Made by a program: the position numbers and the translations under genes. Shown here piece by piece: positions 51,742 to 63,078 of a stretch of 64,000 nt of DNA (positions within the stretch are counted from its first letter, which is position 1; each line of letters opens with the position of its first letter). Source of the DNA: Naegleria lovaniensis (Eukaryota; Heterolobosea; Eutetramitea; Acrasida; Naegleriidae); assembly GCF_003324165.1 (NCBI RefSeq), contig NW_025407833.1, positions 673,948 through 737,947 on the forward strand, read 5' to 3'. The notes under the pieces were generated by a model. That model was not told the origin of the DNA. It made no database searches and saw only the letters and a program-made list of their open reading frames with translations.

Positions 51742-53646
51742 TTAATTCTTCAACAATTCATCGTCATCATCTGGAACATAGGTCTTGGTCAATCGTTTCA
51801 CTTCACTCAAATAATTTTCCTTTGGTTCAAATCGACTCTCTCCATAACACAAAATATTCAAAAAATCCACAACGTTACTGAAATAATTAAAAAGTTCCAC
51901 AACAAATCGACGTGGATTGAATGAATTATCCATCACTTTTTGCATAAATGTTGGAAATACAGTTGTAATGTTTTGATGTCCACTAATGAGACCAGACATT
52001 CCAGGAACAAAGTATGGAACCACAACTGGATCATGAGCCACTTCGAAATCCATAGGTGTCCAAATGACAAAGAGTGGTATATTCATGGACATGACTTCTT
52101 CCAAGGCCACACCTTGTGTCTCTGTTCGAGCGCACACAATGGCAAATCGAATCTTTTCTTTCAACAATGAAAGGAAATAATTTTCACTGTAACGTTTGTT
52201 GTAATCCACAATGTGAAAAGTGGCATCCTTAAAATCGGGATAACCATTCAACAATGTTTTGAATGTGGTTAAAAGTTCTTCTTGCTTGTAGTAGCAATTC
52301 TTATCATAGAAGAGAATGTCTCTCTTGTCAAAAACGTTGACCTTTTCACTGGGTGACCAAATTTTGGTGTTAATTGGAGTGGGATGAACGAGAATTTTGA
52401 CCTTTCCGCCAATTTTAGGACCATAATCGACATCTTTGACCCATTGAGAAGCAGCTAAATGTGTCACTCGATCTCCGAGCAGTGAGTAATGATCTCGCAC
52501 TAAATCATGAGCAATGACTGGTCCAATAAATACTTTCGTTTGAGGTGCAACCTTTCCATTTCGAATTCCGAGGACCAACTTTTTAATAAACTCTCTGTAG
52601 CGGTGAGGATTATAAGAATAGACAATGTCAGCGTCCAATAAATTTGGATCATTGATGTCATCGGTGAAGATGAAATCTTTTTTCAACAATTTTAAAGCAC
52701 CAATTTGATAAGCTCCAACTTTTCTTGGACCTCCTTGGTGAAACGTATGCCAATGTTCACCAAATAAAACTAGCTTCTTGTTCCAACAAGTTTCACCAAC
52801 AATTTGGCGAGCGACTTTTGACAAGGTTTCTGAATAGTCATTGTCCCAAATGGATACAATATCTAATTCTCTTTTCACTGGATGTACTTTTTTCAATAAA
52901 AAGTAAGCTTCATGTTTTGGAATGATTTCATTCTTGTAAAATTGATAATTTTCAACAAACTTGTCAGCTGGAATGACAGGAGAATCAAATGGATTTTCTG
53001 TAAATTGAGTACTTGATTTCGAAGGACCTGCCCAAACTCTTTCATAATCAAAATATTCCACAATTTGTTTTTGTAAAATATTATGAATTTTTTCAAGCTC
53101 TGACAAGTGGCGTGAAAAGTGTACTCGATCTTGTCCATTAATTGTTTTCAACAAACTCCTTCTCTTTCTCACCAACTGAATGGCACTTGTTGAGAAAATA
53201 CTCAATTGCTCATCATAGGGTTTCACATACTTGTTCACACCATTTTCATCAATATTAATCATGGGACGATACAAGACATCGAGATCCTTTGTCAATGTAT
53301 CAACTTGTTCGTCGAGTGGTAAATAAAAATCTCCTCTCTTTGGTAAGAATTTCACAAAATAGATAAAACTGGAAACAATCGTCATGATCACGAGAGTAAT
53401 GGTAGTAAATTTCACACGTTTCCAATGACTTGATTGTAAAACGGAAGAAGAATTCATGGTGGGTGAAGAGGTCGAGTGTGGCTGTTTTTGGAAATTTCGA
53501 AACGTGGTTGTGTTCGAATGGGTCGTGATTGGAGAGCAGTCATCATCGGTGCTGTCCTCGTGATGATGATGATGATTGGAATAGTTAGGAGAGGAGGACG
53601 AAGTGGAAGTAGAATGACGATGATTCATCATGGTGCTGTTCGACAT
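51742..53646 (-). CDS. GT-B-type glycosyltransferase-like protein, tandem paralogue 1
   Basis: 634 aa, single exon. The N-terminal 75 residues are Ser/Thr/His-rich, then one membrane span (ITLVIMTIVSSFIYFVKFL), so a type II Golgi/ER topology. The lumenal part has FHQGGPRKVGAYQIGALKLL (a Gly-rich N-domain loop), DIVYSYNPHRYREF, VFIGPVIAHDLV and near the C-terminus TETQGVALEEVMSMNIPLFV, a good match to the E-x7-E motif of GT4-like GT-B enzymes. The next gene (54187-56106) shares these blocks in order. Donor sugar and acceptor are unknown; a role in surface or secreted glycan synthesis is inferred. Confidence 0.8.
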   Translation of the reverse strand: MSNSTMMNHRHSTSTSSSSPNYSNHHHHHEDSTDDDCSPITTHSNTTTFRNFQKQPHSTSSPTMNSSSVLQSSHWKRVKFTTITLVIMTIVSSFIYFVKFLPKRGDFYLPLDEQVDTLTKDLDVLYRPMINIDENGVNKYVKPYDEQLSIFSTSAIQLVRKRRSLLKTINGQDRVHFSRHLSELEKIHNILQKQIVEYFDYERVWAGPSKSSTQFTENPFDSPVIPADKFVENYQFYKNEIIPKHEAYFLLKKVHPVKRELDIVSIWDNDYSETLSKVARQIVGETCWNKKLVLFGEHWHTFHQGGPRKVGAYQIGALKLLKKDFIFTDDINDPNLLDADIVYSYNPHRYREFIKKLVLGIRNGKVAPQTKVFIGPVIAHDLVRDHYSLLGDRVTHLAASQWVKDVDYGPKIGGKVKILVHPTPINTKIWSPSEKVNVFDKRDILFYDKNCYYKQEELLTTFKTLLNGYPDFKDATFHIVDYNKRYSENYFLSLLKEKIRFAIVCARTETQGVALEEVMSMNIPLFVIWTPMDFEVAHDPVVVPYFVPGMSGLISGHQNITTVFPTFMQKVMDNSFNPRRFVVELFNYFSNVVDFLNILCYGESRFEPKENYLSEVKRLTKTYVPDDDDELLKN

Positions 53647-54186
53647 GAAATTTTACGTGTCGGCACAGAGAACAAGTTTGAGAAAAAGATTTCGTCGTGA
53701 TGGAGTGAATGTACACACGTCGTCGAGTGAAATTTATGTGTGTTCAAAAGAAGATGACAAAATAAGAGAATCCGTATATGGCGGATCGAGTAATTGTGTT
53801 GTTATTGATGATGATGATGATGATGACTGTGTTTCAATGAATTTGTCTTTAGTAATCGGCAACAATATGGAAAATATAGCCCTGTTCAAACACTTGATGT
53901 TGTGGTTCTCAACAACCAATAATGAACTTGAGTGAACGGTGATGTGGTTTCACAAGTTGCGGATTTTTTTGAGACAACACACACTGCTTGACATTTGGCT
54001 GATGGTTTCATCTTCCGTCGTTGACAGAATTGGCAGCACCGCAGTCCTTCTGGTTGGCATTAAAATATAAATTAATGGGTGTCAAATTTTGCATTTGGGA
54101 AGGGCGAATGTCATCTTCATCAATTTCTTTGAAACATTTCGAATGAAATATATGCATTTCCTTGGTCGGAAACAACAATTACTACC
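53647..54186. other. Spacer between the two glycosyltransferase paralogues
   Basis: About 540 bp with a GAT trinucleotide repeat near 53806-53825. A short + strand ORF crosses it but has no support. It holds the promoter of paralogue 1 and the 3' end of paralogue 2. Confidence 0.5.
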
Positions 54187-56106
54187 TCATGTTTCTCCCA
54201 CCCTCTGCATTTCCATGTTGTTAAAATCGTGTTGAATATTTCTTACCATATTTAAATAATTTGAAAAGGTTTCAAATCGTGTGGTCTGTGAGTTCATGGA
54301 TGCTGCATCAGGTTGGGAATTTCTACTACATGTGATTTTTAAAAATTCAACAGCAAGATCAAAATAATTGAACCAATCGACCATGACTTTTCGAGGTTGA
54401 AACATGTGTCTCACCAATTTTGGAATAAATAAGTGTTGGAGCATGTGTGAAAATTTTGACAAGTCTGTACAAATCATTCCAGTGACACCTTCGACAAAAT
54501 AAGGCACTGAAATGGGTGCTGGTTTGGGTTCTTCTTCATTCTTCTTATTAGTGTCTTGATCGTGTTGAGAATTCGAAGGAGAATTGGAATCGAATACCAA
54601 TTTGTTTGGTTTCCATAACACCAATAAAGGAATATTCATGGACATGATTTCTTGTAAGGCAATACCTTGAGTTTCTGAGGCAGTACACACCACAGCAAAT
54701 CGAATTTTGTTTCGAAGCAAATTCCAAAAGTATTCCTCAGAATATTTGTGTTCATAGGAAATTTCATAAATGTCTGGTGCTGTGAAAAGGTCATGCTTGT
54801 CATTCATTAAGGAAAATTCTGTTTTCAATAGGGAAGAAGAATTTCTTAAGGATTGTTTCAGGAGGGATCTTACATGATTCGTATCGAATGGACAATTTTT
54901 CAAGTACAAGAGGACATCTTTTTTCAATGGAAACAATGCACCAAGTTGAGGAGTTGTGGCAGCATTTTTCAAACGTGTGTCTCGAGGTGGAGCAAAGTTA
55001 GGTGACCATAATTTCGTATTGATTGCTGTCGGGAGAACCTCAATTCGAGTCGAGTTGGGTAATTGAGGTCCATACCATTCACTTTTGACCCAATGAGAGG
55101 CGGTAATAAAAGTCAAACGATTACCCAATTTGCTATATTGATTTTGAACAATATCCAAAGCCACCACAGGTCCAACGATCATGTGAAGATTTGGATTAGC
55201 TTTTTTTTTCTCAAGAGCTTGCAGAATTTTGGGAACAATTTCAGCATTCTTGTATGGATTGTACGAATAAATGACATCTGCTTGCAACAATTCTGGATCT
55301 GATATGTTGTAAATAAATTTGAAAGGCTTTCGAATGAATTTGAGAGCTGACATGAGTGTCACACCAACTTTTTGAGGACCTCCCGAATGAAATATTTGCC
55401 ACATTGGTGAAAAGAACACCAATTTCGAATTCCAACACGAGTCTCCAACCATTTTCCTGGCTTTGTTTTCCAAAATTGTTGAATAATCATTGTCCCAGAA
55501 GGAATTTATATCTTTGTGTCGTAAAATGTATGAATGATGAGGGTGGTTGTCGTTGGCATGATGATTCATCGTTGTTGTCGAAAGAATTGTTTTCACTTGC
55601 TCATAATTTTTCACAAGATAATTCGTAGGAATGACTAATGAACGGAATGGAGTGTCTGCTACTTTTTTGACACAACTTGATATTCTTTGTTCTCCAATTT
55701 CTTGGTCATTGATTGTTGAGTGTTCATTACTTTTCCAAATTCTTCCAATTTCGAAATAATTTAACATTTCATCTCGTGTAATGTCCTCATGCTGCTTGTT
55801 GTTCATAAATTGTTTCACACTCTCGTCCACATTTACAAATGATTGAAATAGAACAGGGAGGCCATTGGAGAGCTCTGTCAATTCGTCATCGGAAGGCAAC
55901 GCTGACATTTGAAAATCATTTTCAGTAACATTCAATGGCATCATGCAATTGGTTGTTCCGAAATTCTGAAATTCTCTCTTCAATGTTGGAAAAGAATGAT
56001 TCAAAGATGAAAATAATCTCTTTTGATGAAATAAAAAGAATGACACTGCAAGAGATGTCATCAACAAACCAAGTCCTAACAACTTGACTTTGTTGTTCGT
56101 TTTCAT
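54187..56106 (-). CDS. GT-B-type glycosyltransferase-like protein, tandem paralogue 2
   Basis: 639 aa, single exon, start after four A. A short basic N-terminus (MKTNNKVK) precedes a membrane span (LLGLGLLMTSLAVSFFLF): type II. Shared with paralogue 1: SFWDNDYSTILENKARKMVG, FHSGGPQKVGVTLMSALKFI, DVIYSYNPYKNAEIV, HMIVGPVVALDIVQ, ITASHWVK and ASETQGIALQEIMSMNIPLL (E-x7-E motif). A charged insertion (HDQDTNKKNEEEPKPAP) sits just after the E-x7-E block. Overall similarity is moderate, so the duplication is old. Function as for paralogue 1. Confidence 0.8.
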   Translation of the reverse strand: MKTNNKVKLLGLGLLMTSLAVSFFLFHQKRLFSSLNHSFPTLKREFQNFGTTNCMMPLNVTENDFQMSALPSDDELTELSNGLPVLFQSFVNVDESVKQFMNNKQHEDITRDEMLNYFEIGRIWKSNEHSTINDQEIGEQRISSCVKKVADTPFRSLVIPTNYLVKNYEQVKTILSTTTMNHHANDNHPHHSYILRHKDINSFWDNDYSTILENKARKMVGDSCWNSKLVFFSPMWQIFHSGGPQKVGVTLMSALKFIRKPFKFIYNISDPELLQADVIYSYNPYKNAEIVPKILQALEKKKANPNLHMIVGPVVALDIVQNQYSKLGNRLTFITASHWVKSEWYGPQLPNSTRIEVLPTAINTKLWSPNFAPPRDTRLKNAATTPQLGALFPLKKDVLLYLKNCPFDTNHVRSLLKQSLRNSSSLLKTEFSLMNDKHDLFTAPDIYEISYEHKYSEEYFWNLLRNKIRFAVVCTASETQGIALQEIMSMNIPLLVLWKPNKLVFDSNSPSNSQHDQDTNKKNEEEPKPAPISVPYFVEGVTGMICTDLSKFSHMLQHLFIPKLVRHMFQPRKVMVDWFNYFDLAVEFLKITCSRNSQPDAASMNSQTTRFETFSNYLNMVRNIQHDFNNMEMQRVGET

Positions 56107-56587
56107 TTTTCTTCAGAAATTATTAGAACCTGCGAGGTCTTGCTCTTTGAAAAAGCAATACTGACCATCTGGTGGTGAACTTTGAATGACATCTCATATT
56201 CAATACATACAGAAACTGAATGGTCATCCTAATTCTCGCTGGGTTTGAATATCTTGTTGTTGAATTCAGCAGGACTTAAAGGGAGAATTGGAAAATAAAT
56301 TCATCAAAAAAAAAAGCCGCTGCCCAAAGTCGACTTGTTGGGACATTTTAAAAAATTTGATCCACAACAACAAACATCAATACCACGTGGTTTTTTTCGT
56401 CTTTGTCGGGCTTCATTTTTCATCTCTTCATTAGAATCAACGGACTCTAGAGTTCTTGTTGTACAAATTATTATTCTAGATTTTGTTGTTGCGGACGGAC
56501 CGGTCATATTATTTTGTACAAATACATCATCGGTTTTCATCAAATACAAATCATTAATTTATATTGACAATATCCTTCATAGAGAAA
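56107..56587. promoter_or_regulatory. Divergent region, glycosyltransferase 2 / ABCD transporter
   Basis: About 480 bp between head-to-head genes. Short ORFs on both strands lack support. Presumed promoters. Confidence 0.45.
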
Positions 56588-58986
56588 ATGGTAACTTTGC
56601 ACAGCAAACCAACTCTAACGGAAGCTCTCAAGGATACCATGTTCGGTATCACTGAATTATTCCAAGCCATCAGCGGCAAGCATTTGAATGCTAGGAACAT
56701 CAAGTATGCATCAATTAGCAGCATTTTGGGTATTGCTGGTCTTATTGGTTTGGCAAAATATTGGAAGTTTAAGAGAAATCTCAACAAGCAAATAGATAAG
56801 GACTCGAAAGGAAGAAAATCAATCAAGGCCAATATTGACATGCAATTCTTGAATAGATTGAAATTGCTCATTTCCATTGTCGTTCCTTCAATCAAGTAAG
56901 TGTCAACGTTAATCATACAAACATGGAGTGATATTCATATAACAATATTTCCACTAATTGGATCAACCAATGAAATGAATTGTAAACTGCCATACATTTT
57001 GCATCATTGTCGCGCAACCAATTTTAAAATGCATGACTACTGCTGATCGCCAATGATTCATTACTCATCGTTAACAACACTGACAGGTCAAAGGAATTCT
57101 TACAATTAATTGCAGTGACCGTTGTAGTCATTATGAGAACATTTGTGAGTAACTGGTTGAGTAGCTTATCAGGTGAATTGTCGGGTGCTCTCATGAATTT
57201 TGATTTCAGAAGTTTCATGGCCATTCTGGGTTACACTTCATTGTTGTCTTTTACCTCTGCATTGTTGGCTCCAAGTTTAAAGTTCCTCATTAACAAACTT
57301 CAGTTGGAATGGAGAATTTCTCTCACCAAATATATTCACAGCAAATATTTGAGAAATATGATGTATTACAAGACTGCAAACTTGAATACTGGACTCAATG
57401 ATCCGTAAGTATTTTGAAATATTGACTTCGAGTTTCAAAATTATCTCGTCATCTCTTTTACTCATAGTGACCAAACCATCACACAAGATGTTGACAAATT
57501 CTGTGAAGGTATTTGTGGCTTGTATGCCAACTTGGTAAAACCAATTGCTGACGTCATTGTGTACACTTATCAATTTGTGAATATTGTTGGTGTTGGTGGA
57601 CCTTTGGTAGTTTTGGGATACATGACCTTCTCATTTATTGCAATGGCTATTTTGAGACCACCATTTGGTACACTTACCTCAAAATTGCAAGACTTGGAAA
57701 GTAAATTCAGACATACTCACTACAGAACAGCCACTAATGGTGAGTCCATTGCATTCTATGCTGGTGACCAATTGGAAAGAAATGTTTCAGATGAGGCGTT
57801 CTGGAATTTGTTCAACCACAAGCGTTTGCTCATTAGAGCCAAATGGTTGTTCGGATTCTTTAATGACTTCTTTGTTTTCAACTTCCCACAAGCAGTGAGT
57901 TGGCTCATTGCCATGTATCCTGTATTCTTTGGAATGTTAAAGAGTGCTGATCAAACTGAATTGGCCAGAGTATTGAGATATTTGGCCGCAGTCGTGTCAC
58001 ACGAATTCACAGCTGTTGGTGAAATTATTCACTTGCACACACGTTTGTCAGAAACATCAGGTTACGCCGCCAACATTTGTCACTTGTTAGAAACAATTGA
58101 CAGCATTGAAAAAGTCGATAAGGAAAAGAAGATTAACACTATGGTTGCGGGCGAGACTATCAAATTTGATAAGGTTCACTTATCGACCCCAGATGGACAT
58201 ACCTTGGTGAAGAATCTTTCATTTGAGGTGTTAAAGACCACACCTGAGAAACGAAACAATGTCCTCATTACTGGTCCAAACGGTACTGGTAAGGTAAGTA
58301 GATTGATTTGTAAATCGTACTGTAATTTGATTCATATTTTTTAATTGTTTTCTGGTGATACTCGCACATTCATGTGGGTGAAATGATGTAATTGGTGAAT
58401 GCTCCTTTTCGCTTGTATGACATTCTGTAACACCCAATAGAGCTCTATTTTCAGAGTCTTGGCCGGATTGTGGTATGCCGACTCGGGTAAAATCCAAAAA
58501 CCAGGTGGTGCCGAGAGTACCAAAACCTCAGATATTTATTACATTCCTCAAAAACCATACAATATTTATGGTACTTTGAGAGAACAAATTATCTATCCAG
58601 ATGATCCAAACAGTGAAAAATCTAAACAATTCACAAATGATCAATTGAAAGACTTCCTTCGTAGAGTTAGAATTGCCTATATTGCCGACAGAGAAGGATG
58701 GGACAAGGAAAAGAACTGGGATGATATTCTTTCATTGGGAGAGCAACAAAGATTGGCTGTGGCTCGATTGTTGTATCATAAGCCTGCGTATGCAATTTTG
58801 GACGAGTGTACTTCTGCCGTCTCTACCGATGTTGAATCACACTTGTACTCTGAATGTCAAAAGGAAAACATTACTTGTGTCACTATTTCACTTCGTCCAG
58901 CTTTGATTCCTCACCACGACTGGGAGCTTTCTCTCGAAGATGAAGAACCAAAACTCCGTCCAATTCATCATCACCATCAACACTAA
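56588..58986 (+). CDS. Peroxisomal ABCD-type ABC half-transporter
   Basis: Four exons (56588-56895, 57087-57404, 57468-58293, 58441-58986), all GT-AG with matching phases, give 665 aa. ABCD proteins import very-long-chain or branched fatty acyl-CoA into peroxisomes. The transmembrane domain has the ABCD-typical block NPDQTITQDVDKFC in the NPDQ region and FRHTHYRTATNGESIAFY (the EAA-like loop). NBD: Walker A GPNGTGK|SS formed at the last junction, Q-loop YYIPQKPYNIYGTLREQIIY, signature LSLGEQQRLAVARLLYHKP and Walker B AILDECTSAVS. The signature LSLGEQQR rather than LSGGQ is characteristic of ABCD. The His-rich C-terminus is short. Confidence 0.94.
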
Positions 58987-59113
58987 TTCATGTACTCATC
59001 TTCAACAATCACATGTGAATATCACCATGCACCAATAAATATTCATGCAAGACAAGTCTTATTTATTTGAAATTATACTGTGTGAATTATTTCATTCCGA
59101 ATTCCAAAAAAAA

Positions 59114-61084
59114 ATGATTGACCACTTGTTACTAGGTGTGGATGTTTCAACTGCACTCACTGTGATTATCATTGGTTTAATAGTCATGACCATCATCTTC
59201 TTTTTAAAAACGAAACGGAAAAATCCCTCTATGGTTTCATCAAAAACCAATCATCATGGCAAAATAATGTTATTAAAAACTCCACCCATCATTTCCTCCA
59301 AAATTCCGTTTCTTGGATGTGCTCTGGATTACCTCCAAGATCCCATTTCATTTCTGGATCGTGTACAGTACGAGCAATCACATGTTCATCGTGAAGGTCT
59401 CTTCACACTCAAGCTTGCAAACAAGTACATTACCATGATTTCATCGATGGAGGCTATTCCAAACTTTCCTCAATTCTTTTACAACACCTCCGAAGAAGAT
59501 ATTAGTTTTTACAATGTCTTTAACGACTTTTTTCAAACCATTCTTCCATTTAACGTTATTGAAATGGAAACTTTTTCTGGAAAATCCATGAAGAAATTGA
59601 AAATGATGCAACACAAAATTATTCCCAAGTTGGAAGATTATGTAGAAATTATTTCTTTTCAATTACAACGATTTTTCAATGTAGAGAATTTATCAAAAAA
59701 GAAGGACATTCAATGGGTCCATGAGCAATCACATCATCGATCTTTCCAATTCGATCCCATGCAATTATTTACTGAGCTAGTGCTGCTTATTAATGCGTCA
59801 TCCATTGTAGCCAAAGAATTGGGAACTATTGAAGAATTTCGTGAAAGACTCTTGCAACTATTTCCCAAAATGAATGATGGTCTCGAGGGAATTGCTCTCT
59901 CTCTTCCATCTGCATTTCAAGTACTATTTCCCAACGTGAGAGCAGGACGAAAGGCATTTCTTGACTTTACAACATTAATTCGTGATATTTTAATTGCACG
60001 AGATGATCAAGAAGAACAACAAAAGAATCACCAACGAGAGCAACACACAGAGGAAATTGATGATGGAGAGGAGAATTCCAATGAGAGGTTGGACGTTTTG
60101 AAAATTCTTTCAACAGAATTAAGAGCGTGCTCACAAGTCTCAACGAATGGCCAAACACCCTCCTGGAATGAAATCTTCCAAAAGCATTCCGAGAGCTTTC
60201 AATCCATGTGTGCCAAGCTCTTCGTGATGATTTATGCTGGATCCACCGTTTGTAAATCATCGGCCTATACTCTTCTCTCTGTATTGAACCATGAACACTG
60301 TCATGTGAAATACATGAACGAGATTCACCACATTTACACGAAAATATCGAGCACAAGCACTGACTGTGTTGCATTCGATCTTCCATCAAGTTTTTTCAAT
60401 AAGGAATTTGTATTGCATTATGCACGTCAGGCTGAATATGCTGAAAGTTGTGTGAAAGAAACACTTCGAAGATTTACAGGTCCACTCGTATTGAGAAAGG
60501 TCATGAAACCTCTCACTCTCCAATCACACTTGATCAAGAAGCAATCACAACCACATACAACCAAGAATGAGGACGACTCTGATCTGACAGAATGCTACTA
60601 TCAACTTCCAATGGGAGCCAATCATTTTCTCGCTCTCTCACCTTATCATTATCATCATTGCAGCAAGATATTTCCAAATCCATACGAGTTCATTCCAGAA
60701 CGATTCATGACAAGTAGTTCTGCTGCTGCTGATATGAAAAGTGGAGAAAAACAAGAGACTTTTAGAGAAGAGAGTATACCAACACTACATTCTTTCAATC
60801 AGGGATTTCATGCCTTCTCTGCAGGTAAACATGTGTGTCTTGGAGCTAAAATTGCAACCATTCAGAGTAAATGTATTGTGGGATGTATGTTGAGCTTATT
60901 TGGAGGTTCAAGAAGAGGATTCTCGTCGAATGAGGGGTCAAGTGAGCATGTACGTCAATCCATCCCTCCTCTTCGATTGGCCACACCATTGGAAGAGCCA
61001 GATTATTCAGTGATTGGAATTGCAAAACCAAAAAAGCCATGCTATGTGAAATGTTATGTATGTGGAACCAGGAATGATTCATGA
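59114..61084 (+). CDS. Cytochrome P450
   Basis: 656 aa, single exon, start after nine A. An N-terminal anchor (LTVIIIGLIVMTIIFFL) targets the ER. Heme-monooxygenase motifs: ExxR in CVKETLRRF, PYEFIPERFM (PERF), and the heme-Cys loop FHAFSAGKHVCLGAKIA. The I-helix region reads MIYAGSTVCKSSAYTLL, without the usual A/G-G-x-D/E-T acid-Thr pair, so oxygen activation may differ, as in some isomerase-type or CYP7/8/51-like P450s. The protein is about 150 residues longer than usual because of polar insertions (for example around DDQEEQQKNHQREQ and SQPHTTKNEDDS). Likely sterol or lipid substrate (inference). Confidence 0.9.
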   Translation: MIDHLLLGVDVSTALTVIIIGLIVMTIIFFLKTKRKNPSMVSSKTNHHGKIMLLKTPPIISSKIPFLGCALDYLQDPISFLDRVQYEQSHVHREGLFTLKLANKYITMISSMEAIPNFPQFFYNTSEEDISFYNVFNDFFQTILPFNVIEMETFSGKSMKKLKMMQHKIIPKLEDYVEIISFQLQRFFNVENLSKKKDIQWVHEQSHHRSFQFDPMQLFTELVLLINASSIVAKELGTIEEFRERLLQLFPKMNDGLEGIALSLPSAFQVLFPNVRAGRKAFLDFTTLIRDILIARDDQEEQQKNHQREQHTEEIDDGEENSNERLDVLKILSTELRACSQVSTNGQTPSWNEIFQKHSESFQSMCAKLFVMIYAGSTVCKSSAYTLLSVLNHEHCHVKYMNEIHHIYTKISSTSTDCVAFDLPSSFFNKEFVLHYARQAEYAESCVKETLRRFTGPLVLRKVMKPLTLQSHLIKKQSQPHTTKNEDDSDLTECYYQLPMGANHFLALSPYHYHHCSKIFPNPYEFIPERFMTSSSAAADMKSGEKQETFREESIPTLHSFNQGFHAFSAGKHVCLGAKIATIQSKCIVGCMLSLFGGSRRGFSSNEGSSEHVRQSIPPLRLATPLEEPDYSVIGIAKPKKPCYVKCYVCGTRNDS

Positions 61085-61226
61085 AGCAAACATGCCCCTC
61101 AAGAAGTGTTGCTAAAGTTCTATTTTTGCATTAAGGGACCAAGATTGATCAATTTCGAATTGGACACGAGTGAAATCTAGAAAATCGTCGATTCAGAAAT
61201 TGATGTTGAAATTCTGAAAAAAAATA

Positions 61227-63050
61227 ATGCTGCAACAACACCACGCCAAGCATCCTGTCGATGCCTCTGGAGGATCGGTCATCGGTATCTCAAACAACAC
61301 GAATATAAATAGCATGAATCATGATCATAACAATATGGACAAGTCATTCTCAACAACTACTGAAAACACAACACAATTATATTCAGCACCATCATCATCA
61401 TCATTGGGATCCAACTACTCTCAGTTGAAATGTGGTGTGTTGAAGGCTTCTCGTTTAGTAACAGATGAAGATGATGCAACAACCTCCGATTATTATACAA
61501 CCTATTACAATAACTCGGCATTATTGGGTGAAGCTCAAACTGTTACAAGGAAAGTCTTTACAAAAAACATTGTTCTTGCATTGGGAAGAAATGAAACCAA
61601 TAATCTTGGCTTTACTTCGCAAAATGCACATGCCATTTCGTATCCAAAATATTTAAATCCAATTTTACGATCGTGTGGTGTCAAGGAAGGTTATGAACGT
61701 GTGGAATCCATTCACACACTAAGTAACGATGAACGAGGATACACGGTCTTTTTGACCAATTTCCGAAAACATTTTTATGTTTGTGGAGGAGAAATGAAAT
61801 CCAAGCAAAAGAAACAAAAGAAAAAGTCAAATGACAAGAAGAAACAACACCAACAAGAAGAATTATTTCCGCCACTCTTGAATCCAACTGCAGTTCCATT
61901 TCTATGGAAAGATGAAGATGATTGCATTCAACAAGTGGCTCTAGGTAATCGACACTTCTTTGTGCTGACTAAAAAGAGGCTCTATGGCATGGGTTCGAAT
62001 ATGAAATATCAACTCGGGCTTCCAAAAAAGAAATTCACAGAACAATTAGTTCGAGTGAATGTGAACAATGGAGATATTGTCGAGAATGTCGTGTGTGGAG
62101 TGAATTGCTCATTCTTTATTACCAATCTTGGAAAGATTTTTTGCTGTGGTGACAATGACTATGTAAGTGTTGTGGAATTATGAATAATTCGATGAATGAC
62201 CACCCTATCAACAATAATGTTTCATTATGTTGTAATTCTTTGCGTCATATGTGCACACACATTACAGGGCAAGCTTGGAGTCTACAAGGATGAAGTGTAT
62301 GTTCCATGGCAATTACCTCTCACTGGAGTCAAGAGTGTGCATTGCGGTGGCTCTCATACCATTTTCAAAAAGAAGGATGGTACCATGTATGCTGCAGGAA
62401 ACAATTTACTTGGGCAATGTGGTATTGGTAGCACAGAGCTGGTTCCAGGGCTGTCACGAATTCCAACCTTCACAGATTGTGAAATTGTTTCTATCAAGTG
62501 TGGTGAAAATTTCACCATGTTTTTAACCCTTTCTGGACATGTATATATTTGTGGATATTTTGGATTTTCCACAAGCTCTAGCGTGGTGAATACTGATGAA
62601 TTTACCTATACCTCACCAACGAGAATTACATTTTTTGATTCATTGAATACTTTTGTCACTTCTATTGAGTGTGGCTCAGATTTTGCGTATTTTGTGACTC
62701 ATCGTGGGGATATCTACGGTGCTGGTAGCAATTATTATGGAGTTCTGGGAGATTTTTCTTTGACAAGTTCCATGAGTGATGACGATGAAGGTGCCAATTC
62801 TGAAGATGAAGAAGAAGAATCATTTTTTGATATCCACCATGGTCATTCTGACAGCATACAAGTCATTACTCGACTTGCATGCTTTGATAAATATCGTTCC
62901 ATTGCCACAAAAGGATGGAAAGTATGCTCCTCTGCATGGAGTGATAATGCCTTCTTCATTCGAGAAGTGAATAAGGAAATTGAACGATTATTGACAGAGT
63001 TAATTTCAAATACTCAATTCTCTGACATTACCTTAATAACAACCAACTAG
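61227..63050 (+). CDS. RCC1-repeat protein with a truncated BTB-like end
   Basis: Two exons, 61227-62162 and 62268-63050, phase 0, 572 aa. An Asn/Ser/Thr-rich N-terminus precedes RCC1-like blades: NIVLALGRNETNNLGF, RLYGMGSNMKYQLGL, GKIFCCGDNDYGKLG (formed across the intron), GTMYAAGNNLLGQCG, HVYICGYFG and DIYGAGSNYYGVLG, so most of a seven-bladed propeller. A Lys-rich insertion (KKQKKKSNDKKKQHQQ) and an acidic insertion (SDDDEGANSEDEEEES) interrupt it. The last residues, LISNTQFSDITLITTN, look like the opening of a BTB domain, but the frame stops at once. RCC1-BTB proteins act as ubiquitin-ligase adaptors or GTPase regulators; this one may have lost its BTB. Confidence 0.85.
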
Positions 63051-63078
63051 TAATTATTTTTCAAAAATTTCAAAAAAA

